A stretch of DNA of 64,000 bases from Janthinobacterium sp. 344 (GTDB taxonomy: Bacteria; Pseudomonadota; Gammaproteobacteria; Burkholderiales; Burkholderiaceae_D). Below, piece by piece: positions 19,079 to 29,068 of the stretch (position 1 is its first letter; every line of letters starts with the position of its first letter). The stretch covers positions 256,905-320,904 of the forward strand of contig NZ_FOKL01000008.1 in NCBI RefSeq assembly GCF_900112025.1, in the 5' to 3' direction. A program made the position numbers and the translations under genes. The notes under the pieces are model-generated. The model was not told the origin of the DNA. It worked only from the letters and a program-made list of their open reading frames with translations, and made no database searches.

Positions 19079-20220
19079 GCGGTCTCCGTCGGCAAGAAGC
19101 CCGGCTGGGCGATAAAGCGCTCGATGTGGTGCTCCACGTCGCCCAGGGTCAGGGCGATCATGGACAGGCGCTTGAAATGGTGGGCGGCGGGCAATTCATC
19201 GGTCACGCCCATGCCGCCGTGCAATTGCACGGCTTGCTGGCCGACAAAGGTGGCGGCCAGTCCCACCCGCGCCTTGGCGGCGGACACCGTGCGGCGGCGC
19301 TCCGCCGCGTCCTCGCTGTCGACCTTGGCGGCGGCCAGCATGGCCATTGAGCGGGCTTGCTCGACGTGAATGAACATGTCCGCCATGCGGTGCTGCAAGG
19401 CCTGGAACTTGCCGATGGGCGCGCCGAACTGCTGGCGCGTTTTCAAGTATTCCAGCGTGGCGGCAAAGAGGGCGTCCATGGCGCCCACGGCTTCCGCGCA
19501 CAGCAAGGCGGCGCCATAGTCGAGCGCCGCGTCCAGCACGGGCCAGCCCTGCCCCTTTTGTCCGACCAGCGCGTCATGCCCCAGCACCACTTGCACGAGG
19601 GTGACGGTGGCGGCGCGCTGGCCATCGATGGTGCGGTAGTCGCGCACGGAAACGCCCGGCGCATCCACAGGCACGAGGAACAGCGAGATGCCCTCCGTAG
19701 CATCCTGACGGCCGCCGCTGCGCGCCGACACGATCAGGGAATCGGCCTGCGCGCCATGGATCACGACGGTTTTCTCGCCGTCCAGCACGAAGCCGTCGCC
19801 TCGGCTTGCCGCCGTGGTGGCGATGTCATGTAAATCGTGGCGCGACTGGCGTTCGCCCAGCGCGCAAGCCAGTTTCAGGCTGCCGCCGGCAACTTGTTCC
19901 AGCACCGCATCGTGGCCGCCCGCCAGGGTCAAAAAGCGCGCGCCCAGCACGGTGGCAAAATACGGTTCGACCACCAGGCCACGGCCCAGTTCCTGCATCA
20001 CCAGCAGCATGTCGACGGCCGTGCCGTCGAAGCCGCCCGCGCCGGCCGGCAGCGGCAAGGCCGTCATGCCCAGCTCGGCCAATGTAGCCCAGGCGGCGCT
20101 TGAGACGCCCGTGGCCGAATGGACGATCTGCTTGCGCGTTTCAAACGGGTAATCCTTGTCGACCCAGCGCCGGAGCGCGTCGGCAAATTGTTGCTGTTCC
20201 TGATTAAATTGAAAGTCCAT
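19075..20220 (-). CDS. Acyl-CoA dehydrogenase, PimD-like small subunit
   Basis: 381 aa flavoprotein of the acyl-CoA dehydrogenase family ([61 protein letters not shown]). It is more divergent than the upstream partner, and together they look like the paired subunits of pimeloyl-CoA dehydrogenase-type enzymes (PimC/PimD). AAGGAGACGAC precedes the ATG. It would perform the FAD-dependent alpha,beta-dehydrogenation step feeding the two MaoC hydratases. The substrate is unknown. Confidence 0.8.
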   Translation of the reverse strand: MDFQFNQEQQQFADALRRWVDKDYPFETRKQIVHSATGVSSAAWATLAELGMTALPLPAGAGGFDGTAVDMLLVMQELGRGLVVEPYFATVLGARFLTLAGGHDAVLEQVAGGSLKLACALGERQSRHDLHDIATTAASRGDGFVLDGEKTVVIHGAQADSLIVSARSGGRQDATEGISLFLVPVDAPGVSVRDYRTIDGQRAATVTLVQVVLGHDALVGQKGQGWPVLDAALDYGAALLCAEAVGAMDALFAATLEYLKTRQQFGAPIGKFQALQHRMADMFIHVEQARSMAMLAAAKVDSEDAAERRRTVSAAKARVGLAATFVGQQAVQLHGGMGVTDELPAAHHFKRLSMIALTLGDVEHHIERFIAQPGFLPTETA

Positions 20221-20237
20221 GTCGTCTCCTTCTCGCC

Positions 20238-21428
20238 TTACAGGCCCAGGATCATCTGCGTGATGATGTTTTTCTGGATTTCATTCGAGCCGCCATAGAT
20301 CGATGTCTTGCGGTAATTGAAGTAATACGCTGCCAGGGGCGCGGCCAGGTCGTCGCCGCCGGCGCTATGCGCCGCGCCGCCATCGAGATAAGCGGGGTCG
20401 AAGGGCAAGGCTTGCGGGCCGATGGCTTCCACCATCAGTTCCGTCAGTTGCTGCTGCAGTTCCGAGCCCCGCACCTTCAGCATGGACGCCTGCGGTCCCG
20501 GCCCCTTGCCCTCTTCGCTGATGACGCGCAGAACCGTCATTTCCAGCGCCATCAATTCGATTTCCAGGTGGGCGACCTTGGCGGCGAACGCGGGATCGTG
20601 CAGCAGCGGCGCGCCGCGCTTGGTCTGCTGCATGGCCAGCTGCTTGAGGAACGTCAATTCGCGCTTGGAGCGGCCCACGGCGGCGATGCCCGTGCGCTCG
20701 TGGCCCAGCAGATACTTGGCATAAGTCCAGCCCTTGTTTTCCTGGCCGACCAGATTGCTGACGGGCACGCGCACGTTGTCAAAGAAGACTTCGTTCACTT
20801 CATGCTCTTCATCGAGCATGATGATGGGGCGGACGGTGATGCCCGGCGTTTTCATGTCGATCAGCAAGAAGCTGATGCCTTCCTGCTTGCGCACCGTGCT
20901 GTCCGTGCGCACCAGGCAAAAGATCATGTCCGCATGCTGGCCCAGGGTGGTCCAGGTTTTCTGGCCGTTGACGATGTAATGGTCGCCGTCGCGCTCGGCC
21001 GTGGTTTTCAGCGAGGCCAGGTCGGAGCCGGCGCCGGGCTCGGAATAGCCCTGGCACCACCAGTCGTCGCAATTCAAGATGCGCGGCAGATAGTATGCTT
21101 TTTGTTCGGCGCTGGCGAAGGCCATGATGACGGGCGCCACCATGTTGACGCCGAACGGCAGGATGGGGGGCGTGGCGGCGCGCGCGCATTCGTCCTCCCA
21201 GATGTGGCGCTGCACGGCCGTCCAGCCCGTGCCGCCGTATTCGACGGGCCAGGCCGGCGCGGCCCAGCCCTGCTTGGCGACAATCTTGTGCCAGCGCACG
21301 TAATCGTCGCGGTTCAGGCGCAGATGCTGGCGCACCTTGCGCTGCAAGTCCGCCGGCAGATGGGTGTCGAGGAAGGCGCGCACCGTCTCGCGGAAAGCCG
21401 TCTCCCCGGCCGTGTAATGCAGGTCCAT
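20238..21428 (-). CDS. Acyl-CoA dehydrogenase, PimC-like large subunit
   Basis: 396 aa flavoprotein. The start is the ATG at 21428 (MDLHYTAGETAFRETV), preceded by AAGGAGACAGAC; an upstream in-frame start lacks a ribosome binding site. Typical acyl-CoA dehydrogenase blocks are visible: GYSEPGAGSDLASLKT, GQKTWTTLGQHADMIF, and the C-terminal YFNYRKTSIYGGSNEIQKN that binds flavin at the dimer interface. First gene of the operon; the partner at 19075 starts 17 bases after its stop. It resembles the large subunit of pimeloyl-CoA dehydrogenase, but the substrate cannot be read from sequence. Confidence 0.85.
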   Translation of the reverse strand: MDLHYTAGETAFRETVRAFLDTHLPADLQRKVRQHLRLNRDDYVRWHKIVAKQGWAAPAWPVEYGGTGWTAVQRHIWEDECARAATPPILPFGVNMVAPVIMAFASAEQKAYYLPRILNCDDWWCQGYSEPGAGSDLASLKTTAERDGDHYIVNGQKTWTTLGQHADMIFCLVRTDSTVRKQEGISFLLIDMKTPGITVRPIIMLDEEHEVNEVFFDNVRVPVSNLVGQENKGWTYAKYLLGHERTGIAAVGRSKRELTFLKQLAMQQTKRGAPLLHDPAFAAKVAHLEIELMALEMTVLRVISEEGKGPGPQASMLKVRGSELQQQLTELMVEAIGPQALPFDPAYLDGGAAHSAGGDDLAAPLAAYYFNYRKTSIYGGSNEIQKNIITQMILGL

Positions 21429-21665
21429 GTCTGTCTCCTTGTTCTTATGAGTTGCCGTGATGCCTGCACGCAAGGAAGCTCAGCGCACAAAAAAGCACGA
21501 CCGTTCTCAAGGATTGTACAACAGAATGGGAGCGGCGCCAGGGGATTTACCAAGGCTGGCGAGGAAAGGGCGTTGACTGGAATGGGCCAGCCGCCGCAGG
21601 CGGCGAGCCGTGAGCGCATGCCCGATGGCCATGGCAGACACAGCCGCCATAGCGTCGCGACACAG

Positions 21666-22046
21666 TCAGGAGCGCATATCCCGCAGTGAGGGTATCGGCC
21701 AGAATGGCATGTACTCATGCCACCCCACGAAGAACGAGAAGACTGCGTGGATTGCCGGCGACGAGGCAAAGGCCAGCAGCACATACCAGGCGAATTCAAT
21801 GCGCCGCATGCGGAAGGCCAGCGGCGGAAGCGCCAGTGTTGCGGCGGCCGGGAGGCCATAGTAGAGCGGCCATGGAAACCCGGCGGTCGCACCGAACTTG
21901 GCAAAACACATGCCGACAACGACGACGATGAAAGCAATGCCGCACGTGAGGCCAGCGCTCGGCATCACCGGCCTGGCGCGCAAGGTCCAGCGCAGGATGC
22001 CGATGAAGACGAGCAATGAAACCACAATGAAGATGAAGAAACGCAT
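21666..22046 (-). CDS. Hypothetical four-helix membrane protein
   Basis: 126 aa from the ATG at 22046 (MRFFIFIVVSLLVFIGILRW). Four hydrophobic helices are predicted: 1-18, about 32-48, 60-80 and 92-112. No conserved catalytic motif is seen. It is less GC-rich than most neighbours, and with the next small lipoprotein gene it forms an isolated patch between two metabolic operons. I do not recognise a family. Confidence 0.5.
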   Translation of the reverse strand: MRFFIFIVVSLLVFIGILRWTLRARPVMPSAGLTCGIAFIVVVVGMCFAKFGATAGFPWPLYYGLPAAATLALPPLAFRMRRIEFAWYVLLAFASSPAIHAVFSFFVGWHEYMPFWPIPSLRDMRS

Positions 22047-22215
22047 CGGTGGCAAATTTATTCCTTCAGTAGGTGTTCATTGCAGCCTGCTTTTGGCCGT
22101 TAGTCGAAGCGCCAAGGAGCCCAGCCCACGTGTGTCGGTATTTACTGCTTTATTGTCGATCGATAGCCGAAAAAATCATGGCCAGCATGAGTGCGCCGGG
22201 AAGCTGATCGCGCTG

Positions 22216-22431
22216 CTACGGGTGCTCCTGAATGCACTTGACGCCCTCGGCGACGTGCTCCGCCCAACCGGTTTTATGCGTTGCAAACCATGCCTCAGTT
22301 TGAGCCTTGGTCGCGCCGCAATCAAACGCAATTTTTTCAATTTCTTCCGGGGTCTTCCCAGGCGAGGATTCAGTGCATCCTGAAATAAACGAGACGAAAA
22401 CTGCGGCTGCCAGGCATACATTATTCCTCAT
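22216..22431 (-). CDS. Small putative lipoprotein
   Basis: 71 aa from the ATG at 22431, with GAGGAAAG upstream. It has a lipoprotein signal (AAAVFVSFISGC, cleavage before Cys) and a short helical tail with two further cysteines (FDCGATKAQTEAWFATHKTG and the terminal KCIQEHP). It resembles many small Cys-containing entericidin-sized hypothetical lipoproteins, without a known role. Confidence 0.5.
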   Translation of the reverse strand: MRNNVCLAAAVFVSFISGCTESSPGKTPEEIEKIAFDCGATKAQTEAWFATHKTGWAEHVAEGVKCIQEHP

Positions 22432-22578
22432 CAATTTCTTTCCTCTATCAGTGACGCCAGCCGCCCGTCCAGCTGCTTGAGCGGTTCCCGCGGAATGCGG
22501 CCCCAGAGCTTAACGAATTACCAGGAAGAAATACTCTCACATTGTCACGTTGACGCAAATGTCAACCGATGGCCGCCA

Positions 22579-24168
22579 TCAGCCGTACAGATGCAGCAGC
22601 ACCTGCACGGCAACGATCTTGACGATGGTCATGCTGGGGAAGATCATCGCGTAGCCCAGGTTCGGGCGGTCCGACTTGGCCAGGCGGTTGGCGAACACCA
22701 GCACGGCCGGGTTGCCCGTGGCGCCGGCCGCGATACCGAGCAATTCGGGAAATGGCAGGCGCAGGAAGACTTTGCCGAGGATCACGACGAGGGCCACCAC
22801 CACCAGCACCGTCACGGCGCCCAGCGCCAGCATGGGCAAGCCGTCGGCGCCCACTTGCTGCACGAAAGGCAGGCCGGACGCCATGCCGACGGAGGCGAGA
22901 AAAATCGTCAAGCCATAGTTGCGCATCACCAGGTTGGCCGACAGCGGCAAGCGCCAGCTGACCTTGCCGATACGGCCCAGGCGCCCCAGGATGAGCGCCA
23001 TCACCAGCGGACCGCCGGCCAGGCCCAGGCTGAACGAGCCGATCCACGGCAAGGGAATCGGCACCAGCCCCAGCAGCACGCCCAGCACCATGCCCATGCC
23101 CAGCGAGACATAGCTGAACTCGGCCGTGGCCGTGATGGAGTTGCCGAACAGCTTGCGCACGTCGGCCGCGTGTTTCGCCGGCGCGATCGCCATCACCCGG
23201 TCGCCGAATTCCAGGGTCAAATACGGGTGCGGCAGGATCATGGCGTCGCCGCGGCGGATGAAGGCGATCTGCAGGGGAAAATCCTTGGACAGGTTCAGTT
23301 CCCCCAGCGGCACGCCGACGATTTCCGCATCCGACACAAACACTTCATTGCCATCGAAATCGCTGCGGTCCTTCATCAGCCGCCCCGGATCCAGATGGCC
23401 CAGCGCCGTGCGCGCCGCTTCCACGCCCTCGACCGTGCCTGACACCATCACGGCGTCGCCCACGCCGATCACCATGGAGGGGTCGGGCAAGCGGTTCTGG
23501 TGTCCCTGGCGCACGCCGATCACTTGCACGCCGGCCAATGGGCCGTCGGCCAGTTCGGACAGGGTGGCGCCCGCCAGGCGGGCTTCGTCGATGGTGATTT
23601 CCGACACGATGATGGGCGCGGGCGGCGGCGCCAGCACGGGTTTCAAGATGCGCCCGGCCAGGTACAGGCCCAGCATCGGGCCGACGACGCCAAACGGGTA
23701 CGCGACGGCATAGCCGACGGCCGCGTCGCCATTGCCGTGCGACGCTTCCAGCGCCGCCTGCAGGGCGGCCGTGCTGGTCATGGCGCCGGCAAACACGCCG
23801 CTGGCCATGCGCAGGGAAATGTCGATCCACTGCCCGCCCCAGATGGAGACGGCCAGGCCGCCCATGACGGCCACGAAAGCGATCAGATTATGCTTTTGGC
23901 CCGCGCCGCGCAAGCCGGCAAAAAACTGCGTGCCGTATTGCACGCCGATGCCATATAGAAATAACAGCAAGCCGATGGAGCCGACCAGCGGCGGCGGCAC
24001 GGAAGCAGGCGCAAACGCACCCAGCGCCAGCCCGGCAAACAGCACGCCGCCCACGCCCAGCGAAAAACCGAACACGCTGACACGCCCCAGCGCATACCCG
24101 GCGCCAATGACGAGGAACAAGGCCAGGATCGGCGACGACTCCAGGGTATGGCGGAAGAGTTCTAGCAT
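22579..24168 (-). CDS. AspT/YidE/YbjL-family transporter with two RCK_C domains
   Basis: 529 aa polytopic inner-membrane protein. The ATG at 24168 (MLELFRHTLESSPILALFLV) is preceded by AAGG; a longer frame would start inside the upstream repeat element. Two AspT-AspA-AbrB-type membrane halves (about 1-170 and 365-529) flank two TrkA_C/RCK_C domains at about 190-350 (VQVIGVRQGHQNRLPDPSMVIGVGDAVMV; EFGDRVMAIAPAKHAADV). The family includes the aspartate:alanine exchanger AspT, but most members have no assigned substrate. An sRNA-like element ends 106 bases upstream of the start. Confidence 0.85.
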   Translation of the reverse strand: MLELFRHTLESSPILALFLVIGAGYALGRVSVFGFSLGVGGVLFAGLALGAFAPASVPPPLVGSIGLLLFLYGIGVQYGTQFFAGLRGAGQKHNLIAFVAVMGGLAVSIWGGQWIDISLRMASGVFAGAMTSTAALQAALEASHGNGDAAVGYAVAYPFGVVGPMLGLYLAGRILKPVLAPPPAPIIVSEITIDEARLAGATLSELADGPLAGVQVIGVRQGHQNRLPDPSMVIGVGDAVMVSGTVEGVEAARTALGHLDPGRLMKDRSDFDGNEVFVSDAEIVGVPLGELNLSKDFPLQIAFIRRGDAMILPHPYLTLEFGDRVMAIAPAKHAADVRKLFGNSITATAEFSYVSLGMGMVLGVLLGLVPIPLPWIGSFSLGLAGGPLVMALILGRLGRIGKVSWRLPLSANLVMRNYGLTIFLASVGMASGLPFVQQVGADGLPMLALGAVTVLVVVALVVILGKVFLRLPFPELLGIAAGATGNPAVLVFANRLAKSDRPNLGYAMIFPSMTIVKIVAVQVLLHLYG

Positions 24169-24273
24169 CGGGACAACCTTATTCTGGGGACAACACAGTT
24201 TAGCATGCACAAAAGCAACACGATGGCGAGGATGACCAGCAAGCGCGCGCGGCTCTCCCACGAAAATCCAGGC

Positions 24274-24395
24274 AAAAAAAAGCCCGCTGCGGGAGCGGGC
24301 TGAATCTATTTCCTGTGAGGAAGTAGAGGAGACAGGTGCAATGATGGCGCATTGCAGCATATTCATCCAATTCTATGTTGTGATGATAGAAATAT
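24274..24395 (-). ncRNA. sRNA-like repeat, copy 1
   Basis: First of five copies of a roughly 120-base minus-strand element. From its 5' end: TATTTCTATCAT, a weak hairpin (ATGCTGC/GCGCCAT), the invariant TGTCTCCTCTA, a second stem with TTCC/GGAA, and a perfect terminator hairpin GCCCGCT-5 nt-AGCGGGC (24282-24300) followed by eight Ts. It begins just after the stop of the lipoprotein gene at 24408 and ends 106 bases before the transporter start. Subgroup A (with copies 2 and 5), sharing AATTGGAT near the 5' end. No known RNA family is recognised. Confidence 0.7.
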
Positions 24396-24407
24396 GTTCT
24401 ATCAATA

Positions 24408-24914
24408 TCACGTCCGGGCCGTGCCAAAAATGACGCGTCGTCGCTGCGATCCTGGTTCACGCGTCACCAGCACGCGGGCCTGCTCCACGGTAACGCAAGC
24501 CTGTGGCGTAAACCGCGCTGGCAAGGTCCGCGCATCGCGCGCGATGCGTTGCGGCTCATTGATCACGTCATAATCGGCACGCTTGAAAAACAGTTGCTCG
24601 ATACCGGCACCGGCGTTTTCCGCTGGCTGCGGCTTGACGACGATGAGCGACCAGTGGCCTTCATCCCCCAGAAATTGCTTTTGCTTCAGGAACGCATTCA
24701 CGCGATCCGCCTGCGGCGCGGAGTCGCTCAGCTCGCTCTGATAAAGACCCAGCGGGCACAGCACAGTGCCCGCTGGCCACCCCATGTCTGGCAACGCTGC
24801 GATCGTGACCGGACGCAGCTGGGCCAAATGGCGCTCAAGCGGGTGCTGTTGCGCCGAACAGGCACCGAGCGCCATCAGCGCCAGCATGCCCACGGCGCGC
24901 AACAAAGGCATCAT
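24408..24914 (-). CDS. Putative lipoprotein
   Basis: 168 aa from the ATG at 24914, with AGGAG 8 bases upstream. The signal peptide ends in a lipobox (LMALGAC), so the protein is probably lipid-anchored. The body has no recognised domain; features are CPLGLYQSELSDSAPQADRVN and VTREPGSQRRRVIFG. Its ribosome binding site reads AGGAGACAAGT, the exact complement of ACTTGTCTCCT in repeat copies 4 and 5, so it is a candidate target of those RNAs. Copy 1 follows its stop directly. Confidence 0.6.
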   Translation of the reverse strand: MMPLLRAVGMLALMALGACSAQQHPLERHLAQLRPVTIAALPDMGWPAGTVLCPLGLYQSELSDSAPQADRVNAFLKQKQFLGDEGHWSLIVVKPQPAENAGAGIEQLFFKRADYDVINEPQRIARDARTLPARFTPQACVTVEQARVLVTREPGSQRRRVIFGTART

Positions 24915-24997
24915 CAACTTGTCTCCTTATATGTTGGTCAAGCAAGGGGATCTTAAGCGATGCAGCGGTGGTAGCCCGCCCGATAAGGCGCCACGGC

Positions 24998-25119
24998 AAA
25001 AAAAAAGCCCGCTGCAGGAGCGGGCTGAATCTATTTCCTTGGAGGAGATAGAGGAGACAGGTGAATGATGCCGCATCGCAGCATCATTATCCAATTGCAT
25101 GTTGTGATGACAGAAATAT
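24998..25119 (-). ncRNA. sRNA-like repeat, copy 2
   Basis: Minus-strand element directly downstream of metE. It has the best 5' hairpin of the family: ATGATGCTGC, loop GAT, GCGGCATCAT, ten pairs with one G-U. The invariant TGTCTCCTCTA and then UCCUCC in a loop follow, and a perfect terminator (25007-25025, nine Ts) closes it. Upstream GATATAGAAC may supply a -10 box about 15 bases before the conserved 5' end, but no clear -35 is seen. It ends 83 bases before the lipoprotein start. Confidence 0.72.
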
Positions 25120-25169
25120 GATTGTTCTATATCTCAGCCATACCTGACTCCCCGCCCTCTTCCTGCCCC

Positions 25170-27458
25170 TTAGACAACGTTATCGCCACGCAAGGTTTTC
25201 GCTGCCGCCACCATATTCGCCAGCGCGGGAATGACTTCTTTCCAGCCGCGCGTCTTCAGGCCGCAGTCGGGATTGACCCACAGGCGCCGCGCAGGAATGC
25301 GCTCGGCCGCCTTGCGCATCAGCTTGACCATCTGTTCCTGGCTTGGAATGTTGGGCGAGTGAATATCGTAGACGCCGGGGCCGATTTCGTTCGGGTAATT
25401 AAAATCGTCGAAGGCGTCCAGCAATGCCATGTCGGAACGCGAGGTTTCGATCGTGATGACGTCCGCATCCATGCCGGCGATCTGCGCGATGATGTCGTTG
25501 AATGCCGAATAGCACATATGCGTGTGGATCTGCGTCTCGTCCGCCACGCCATTGGCCGTGATGCGGAACGATTCCACGGCCCAGCGCAGGTAGTCTGCCC
25601 ATTGCGACTGGCGCAGTGGCAAGCCTTCGCGCAAGGCCGCCTCGTCGATCTGGATCACGCGGATACCGGCCCGTTCCAGGTCCCGCACTTCGGCGCGCAT
25701 GGCCAGCGCCAGCTGGTGGCACGAGACGGAACGGGGCTGGTCGTCGCGCACGAAAGACCAGTTCAGGATGGTGACGGGGCCCGTCAGCATGCCCTTCATC
25801 GGCTTGTCCGTCAGCGACTGGGCGTAGGTGCTCCACTCGACCGTCATGGCGCGCGGGCGGCTGATGTCGCCAAACAGAATGGGCGGCTTGACGCAGCGCG
25901 AACCGTACGATTGCACCCAGCCGAACTGGCTGAAGGCGTAGCCGTCCAGCTGTTCGCCGAAGTATTCCACCATGTCGTTGCGTTCCGCCTCGCCGTGCAC
26001 GAAGACGTCCAGGCCCAGCGCTTCCTGTTCCCTGACGCAATGGGCGATTTCCGCCTGCATCAGCTTTTTATAGCTGGCTTCGTCCAGCTGGCCGTTGCGG
26101 AACTGGCTGCGCGCCTGGCGGATTTCCGCCGTCTGCGGGAAGGACCCGATGGTCGTCGTCGGATACAGCGGCAGTTGCAACAGCGCAGCTTGCTTGACGG
26201 CACGCTCCGCATAAGCGCTGGCGCGCTGGCCCAGGCTGGCATCGATGAGGGCCACGGCCGCTTTCACTGCCGGATTGTGCACGCGGCTCGACTGGCGGCG
26301 CGCTTGCACGGCGGCATGATTGGCATCGAGCGCTGCCTGCACGGCGGCGCGGCCCTTATTCAGGGCGCCGGCGATGGTGTGCACCTCATCGAGCTTCTGG
26401 CGGGCGAAGGCCAGCCAGGAACGGATATCGGCATCGAGCTGTTGCTCGCTGTCCAGGTCCACCGGCACGTGCAGCAGCGAGCACGACGGGGCGATCCACA
26501 GCCGGTCTTGCAGGCTGGCGTGCACGGGTTCCAGCCACGCCAGTACTTCCATCAAATCCGTCTTCCAGATATTGCGGCCATTCACCACGCCCAGCGACAG
26601 CACGCTGGACGTTGGCAATTGCGCGATCACCTGCTCTACTTCGTCGCGGGCATTGATCGCGTCCAGGTGCAAGCCTTGCACGGGCAGCTTGCACGCCAGC
26701 GGCAAATTGTCTTGCAGCTTGCCGAAATACGTGGCCAGCAGCAATTTGACGTGCTTGACCTTGCTCAAGGCCTCGTAAGCCGTCACCAGCGCCTGCCGCC
26801 AGGCACCGTCGAGTTCCGTGACGAGTATCGGCTCATCGATCTGCACCCATTCCACGCCTTGCGCGGCCAGTTCCTGCAGCAATTGCACGTAGACAGGCAG
26901 CAAGCCTTGCAGCAGCGCCAGCTTGTCGGAATCATCCTTGGCCTTGCCCAGCCACAAATAGGTGACAGGGCCGATCAGCACGGGCTTGGATTTCACGCCG
27001 AGCTGGCGCGCTTGCGCCAATTGCCGCAGCAAGCGGCTGCTGTCGAGCTTGAATTGCGTCTCGGCCGAAAATTCCGGCACGATGTAGTGGTAATTGGTGT
27101 CGAACCATTTCGTCATTTCGCCGGCATGGACGCAGCTGCAATCGCTGTCGCTGGCCGAGCGGCCACGGGCCACGCGAAAATAATTGTCGAGCGCGGCACC
27201 TGCCAGGCCGCGCACGCGCTGCGGCAGGTTACCCAGCGTAAAACTCAGGTCCAGCACCTGGTCATAGAAGGAAAAGTCGCCCACGGGCGCGAAGTCCAGT
27301 CCGTACTGGTCTTGCCAGTGGCGCTGGCGCAACTCGGCGCCCTGGCCTTCCAGCGCGTCCAGGCTGCTTTGGCCCTTCCAGTAGTCTTCCAGGGCGAATT
27401 TCAGTTCGCGTTTGGCGCCGATGCGCGGGTAGCCCAGATTGTGTGTCGTGACGGTCAT
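25170..27458 (-). CDS. metE: Cobalamin-independent methionine synthase MetE
   Basis: Cytoplasmic zinc enzyme that transfers a methyl group from 5-methyltetrahydropteroyl-triglutamate to homocysteine, 762 aa (E. coli 753). The start region [20 protein letters not shown] and the C-terminal zinc ligands ([10 protein letters not shown] and [12 protein letters not shown]) are intact, and [17 protein letters not shown] marks the second barrel. AGGAGCC lies before the ATG. The 220-base leader contains TTCATCCATGAA, a short inverted repeat that might bind a LysR-type regulator such as MetR; no riboswitch is recognisable. Repeat copy 3 ends at 27684 upstream, and copy 2 starts just past the stop. Confidence 0.95.
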   Translation of the reverse strand: MTVTTHNLGYPRIGAKRELKFALEDYWKGQSSLDALEGQGAELRQRHWQDQYGLDFAPVGDFSFYDQVLDLSFTLGNLPQRVRGLAGAALDNYFRVARGRSASDSDCSCVHAGEMTKWFDTNYHYIVPEFSAETQFKLDSSRLLRQLAQARQLGVKSKPVLIGPVTYLWLGKAKDDSDKLALLQGLLPVYVQLLQELAAQGVEWVQIDEPILVTELDGAWRQALVTAYEALSKVKHVKLLLATYFGKLQDNLPLACKLPVQGLHLDAINARDEVEQVIAQLPTSSVLSLGVVNGRNIWKTDLMEVLAWLEPVHASLQDRLWIAPSCSLLHVPVDLDSEQQLDADIRSWLAFARQKLDEVHTIAGALNKGRAAVQAALDANHAAVQARRQSSRVHNPAVKAAVALIDASLGQRASAYAERAVKQAALLQLPLYPTTTIGSFPQTAEIRQARSQFRNGQLDEASYKKLMQAEIAHCVREQEALGLDVFVHGEAERNDMVEYFGEQLDGYAFSQFGWVQSYGSRCVKPPILFGDISRPRAMTVEWSTYAQSLTDKPMKGMLTGPVTILNWSFVRDDQPRSVSCHQLALAMRAEVRDLERAGIRVIQIDEAALREGLPLRQSQWADYLRWAVESFRITANGVADETQIHTHMCYSAFNDIIAQIAGMDADVITIETSRSDMALLDAFDDFNYPNEIGPGVYDIHSPNIPSQEQMVKLMRKAAERIPARRLWVNPDCGLKTRGWKEVIPALANMVAAAKTLRGDNVV

Positions 27459-27683
27459 GGTAATGGCTCCTGGTGAAGTATGGAGTCATCATAAGAGGTT
27501 TCATCCATGAAAAATAATGGTAAAACTTCATACATCCATTATTAATATTCATGGAATGATCGTGCGGAATGGCTGGTGAGGCATGAAGAACCCACTTGCA
27601 GCTGCGTACTGTGCGGCAGAGCAAGGATGGTCTCTGCAAACATGTTTATCTCCCGTGTGAATACACCGGCCAGTAACGCAGGC

Positions 27684-27804
27684 AAAAAAAAGCCCGCTGC
27701 GGGAGCGGGCTGAATCTATTTCCTTGGAGGAAGATAGAGGAGACAGATGCATGATGCCGCGTTGCAGCATATAAAACCACTTTATATTCGTGATGTCAGA
27801 AATA
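27684..27804 (-). ncRNA. sRNA-like repeat, copy 3
   Basis: Minus-strand element directly after alaC and about 225 bases upstream of metE. The 5' hairpin is ATGCTGC/GCGGCAT with loop AAC. TGTCTCCTCTA is followed by the best second stem of the family: CTAT-TTCC pairing with GGAA-ATAG, with UCCAA in the loop and one bulged C. The terminator (27692-27710, eight Ts) is perfect. Subgroup B with copy 4, marked by GAATATAAAGTGG. An open frame across it (HLSPLSSSKEIDSARSRSG) is broken in copies 2 and 4, so the element is not coding. Confidence 0.72.
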
Positions 27805-27850
27805 CGCAGCAGTGATATTACGGGCAATAGACAATTCCATATGGCAACTT

Positions 27851-29068
27851 TTATGCTGCCGCTTCCGCTTTCCCGTCGCCGGCACGCAACATATTCTTGA
27901 TGCCACGCAAGGCTTGCCGTACCCGCGCCTCGTTTTCGATCAGGGCGAAGCGCACGTATTCATCGCCGTATTCGCCGAAGCCGATGCCGGGCGACACGCT
28001 GACCCTGGCTTTTTCCAGCAGCAGCTTGGCAAATTCCAGCGAGCCCAGGTGGCGGTAGGCTTCCGGGATATGCGCCCAGATATACATCGACGCCTTCGGC
28101 TTTTCCACCATCCAGCCCGCTTCATGCAAGCCTTTCACGAGCACGTCGCGGCGGCGCTGGTACTGCGCGCAGATGTCCGTCACGCAGCTCTGGTCGCCTT
28201 CCAGCGCGGCAATGGCCGCCACTTGCACCGGCGTGAAGCTGCCATAGTCGTGGTAACTCTTGATGCGCGCCAGGGCCGCCACCAGTTCCGCATTGCCCAC
28301 CATGAAGCCGATGCGCCAGCCCGCCATGTTGTAGCTTTTCGACATGGTGAAAAATTCCACGGCCACGTCGCGCGCACCGGGCACCTGCATGATGGACGGC
28401 GCCTTCCAGCCATCGAAAGTGATGTCGGCATACGCCAGATCGTGCACCACCAAAATATTGTGCTGCTTCGCCAGCGCCACGACGCGCTCGAAAAATTCCA
28501 GTTCCACGCACTGCGCCGTGGGGTTCGACGGGAAACCCAGCACCATCATCTTCGGCTTCGGGTAGCTTTCGCGGATGGCCCGTTCCAGTTCGGCAAAGAA
28601 ATCGACGCCCGGCCCCATGCGCACGGAGCGGATGTCGGCGCCCGCGATCACGGCGCCCCAGATGTGGATCGGGTAGCTGGGGTTCGGCACCAGCACCGTG
28701 TCGCCCCGGTCCAGGGTCGCCAGCATCAGGTGCGCCAGGCCCTCTTTCGAGCCGATGGTGACGATGGCTTCGCTATCCGGGTCGATGTCGACGTCGTAGC
28801 GCTTCTTGTACCAGTGGGCAATGGCGCGGCGCAGGCGGGGAATACCCTTGGAGGCGGAATAGCCATGCGTGTCGGGGCGTTTTACGGTATCGATCAGCTT
28901 GTCCACGATGTGGGCCGGCGTGGCGCCATCGGGATTGCCCATCGACATGTCGATGATGTCCTCGCCACGGCGGCGCGCGGCCATCTTGAGTTCGGCGGTG
29001 ATATTGAAAACGTAGGGGGGAAGACGATTGATGCGCGAAAAGCTGCGCGGAGCTTGGCTGTCGGTCAT
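27851..29068 (-). CDS. alaC: Glutamate-pyruvate aminotransferase AlaC-like
   Basis: 405 aa class I PLP aminotransferase that makes alanine from pyruvate and glutamate. The ATG at 29068 ([20 protein letters not shown]) is chosen over an upstream start that adds an Arg-rich stretch. The N-terminal [31 protein letters not shown], the PLP lysine block [16 protein letters not shown] and the C-terminal [17 protein letters not shown] are typical of AlaC. In many betaproteobacteria it lies before hom-thrC; here it stands alone, followed by repeat copy 3. Confidence 0.85.
   Translation of the reverse strand: MTDSQAPRSFSRINRLPPYVFNITAELKMAARRRGEDIIDMSMGNPDGATPAHIVDKLIDTVKRPDTHGYSASKGIPRLRRAIAHWYKKRYDVDIDPDSEAIVTIGSKEGLAHLMLATLDRGDTVLVPNPSYPIHIWGAVIAGADIRSVRMGPGVDFFAELERAIRESYPKPKMMVLGFPSNPTAQCVELEFFERVVALAKQHNILVVHDLAYADITFDGWKAPSIMQVPGARDVAVEFFTMSKSYNMAGWRIGFMVGNAELVAALARIKSYHDYGSFTPVQVAAIAALEGDQSCVTDICAQYQRRRDVLVKGLHEAGWMVEKPKASMYIWAHIPEAYRHLGSLEFAKLLLEKARVSVSPGIGFGEYGDEYVRFALIENEARVRQALRGIKNMLRAGDGKAEAAA

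Noticed and set aside
27459..27683. SAM or cobalamin riboswitch in the metE leader
   Set aside because: No B12-box or SAM-type conserved segments were found. Only a short inverted repeat and repeat copy 3 are visible.
27684..27804. Small conserved peptide (HLSPLSSSKEIDSARSRSG) in the repeat family
   Set aside because: The frame is open in copies 1, 3 and 5 but interrupted by a stop in copies 2 and 4 because of single-base length differences. The conserved part is the stem, not the frame.
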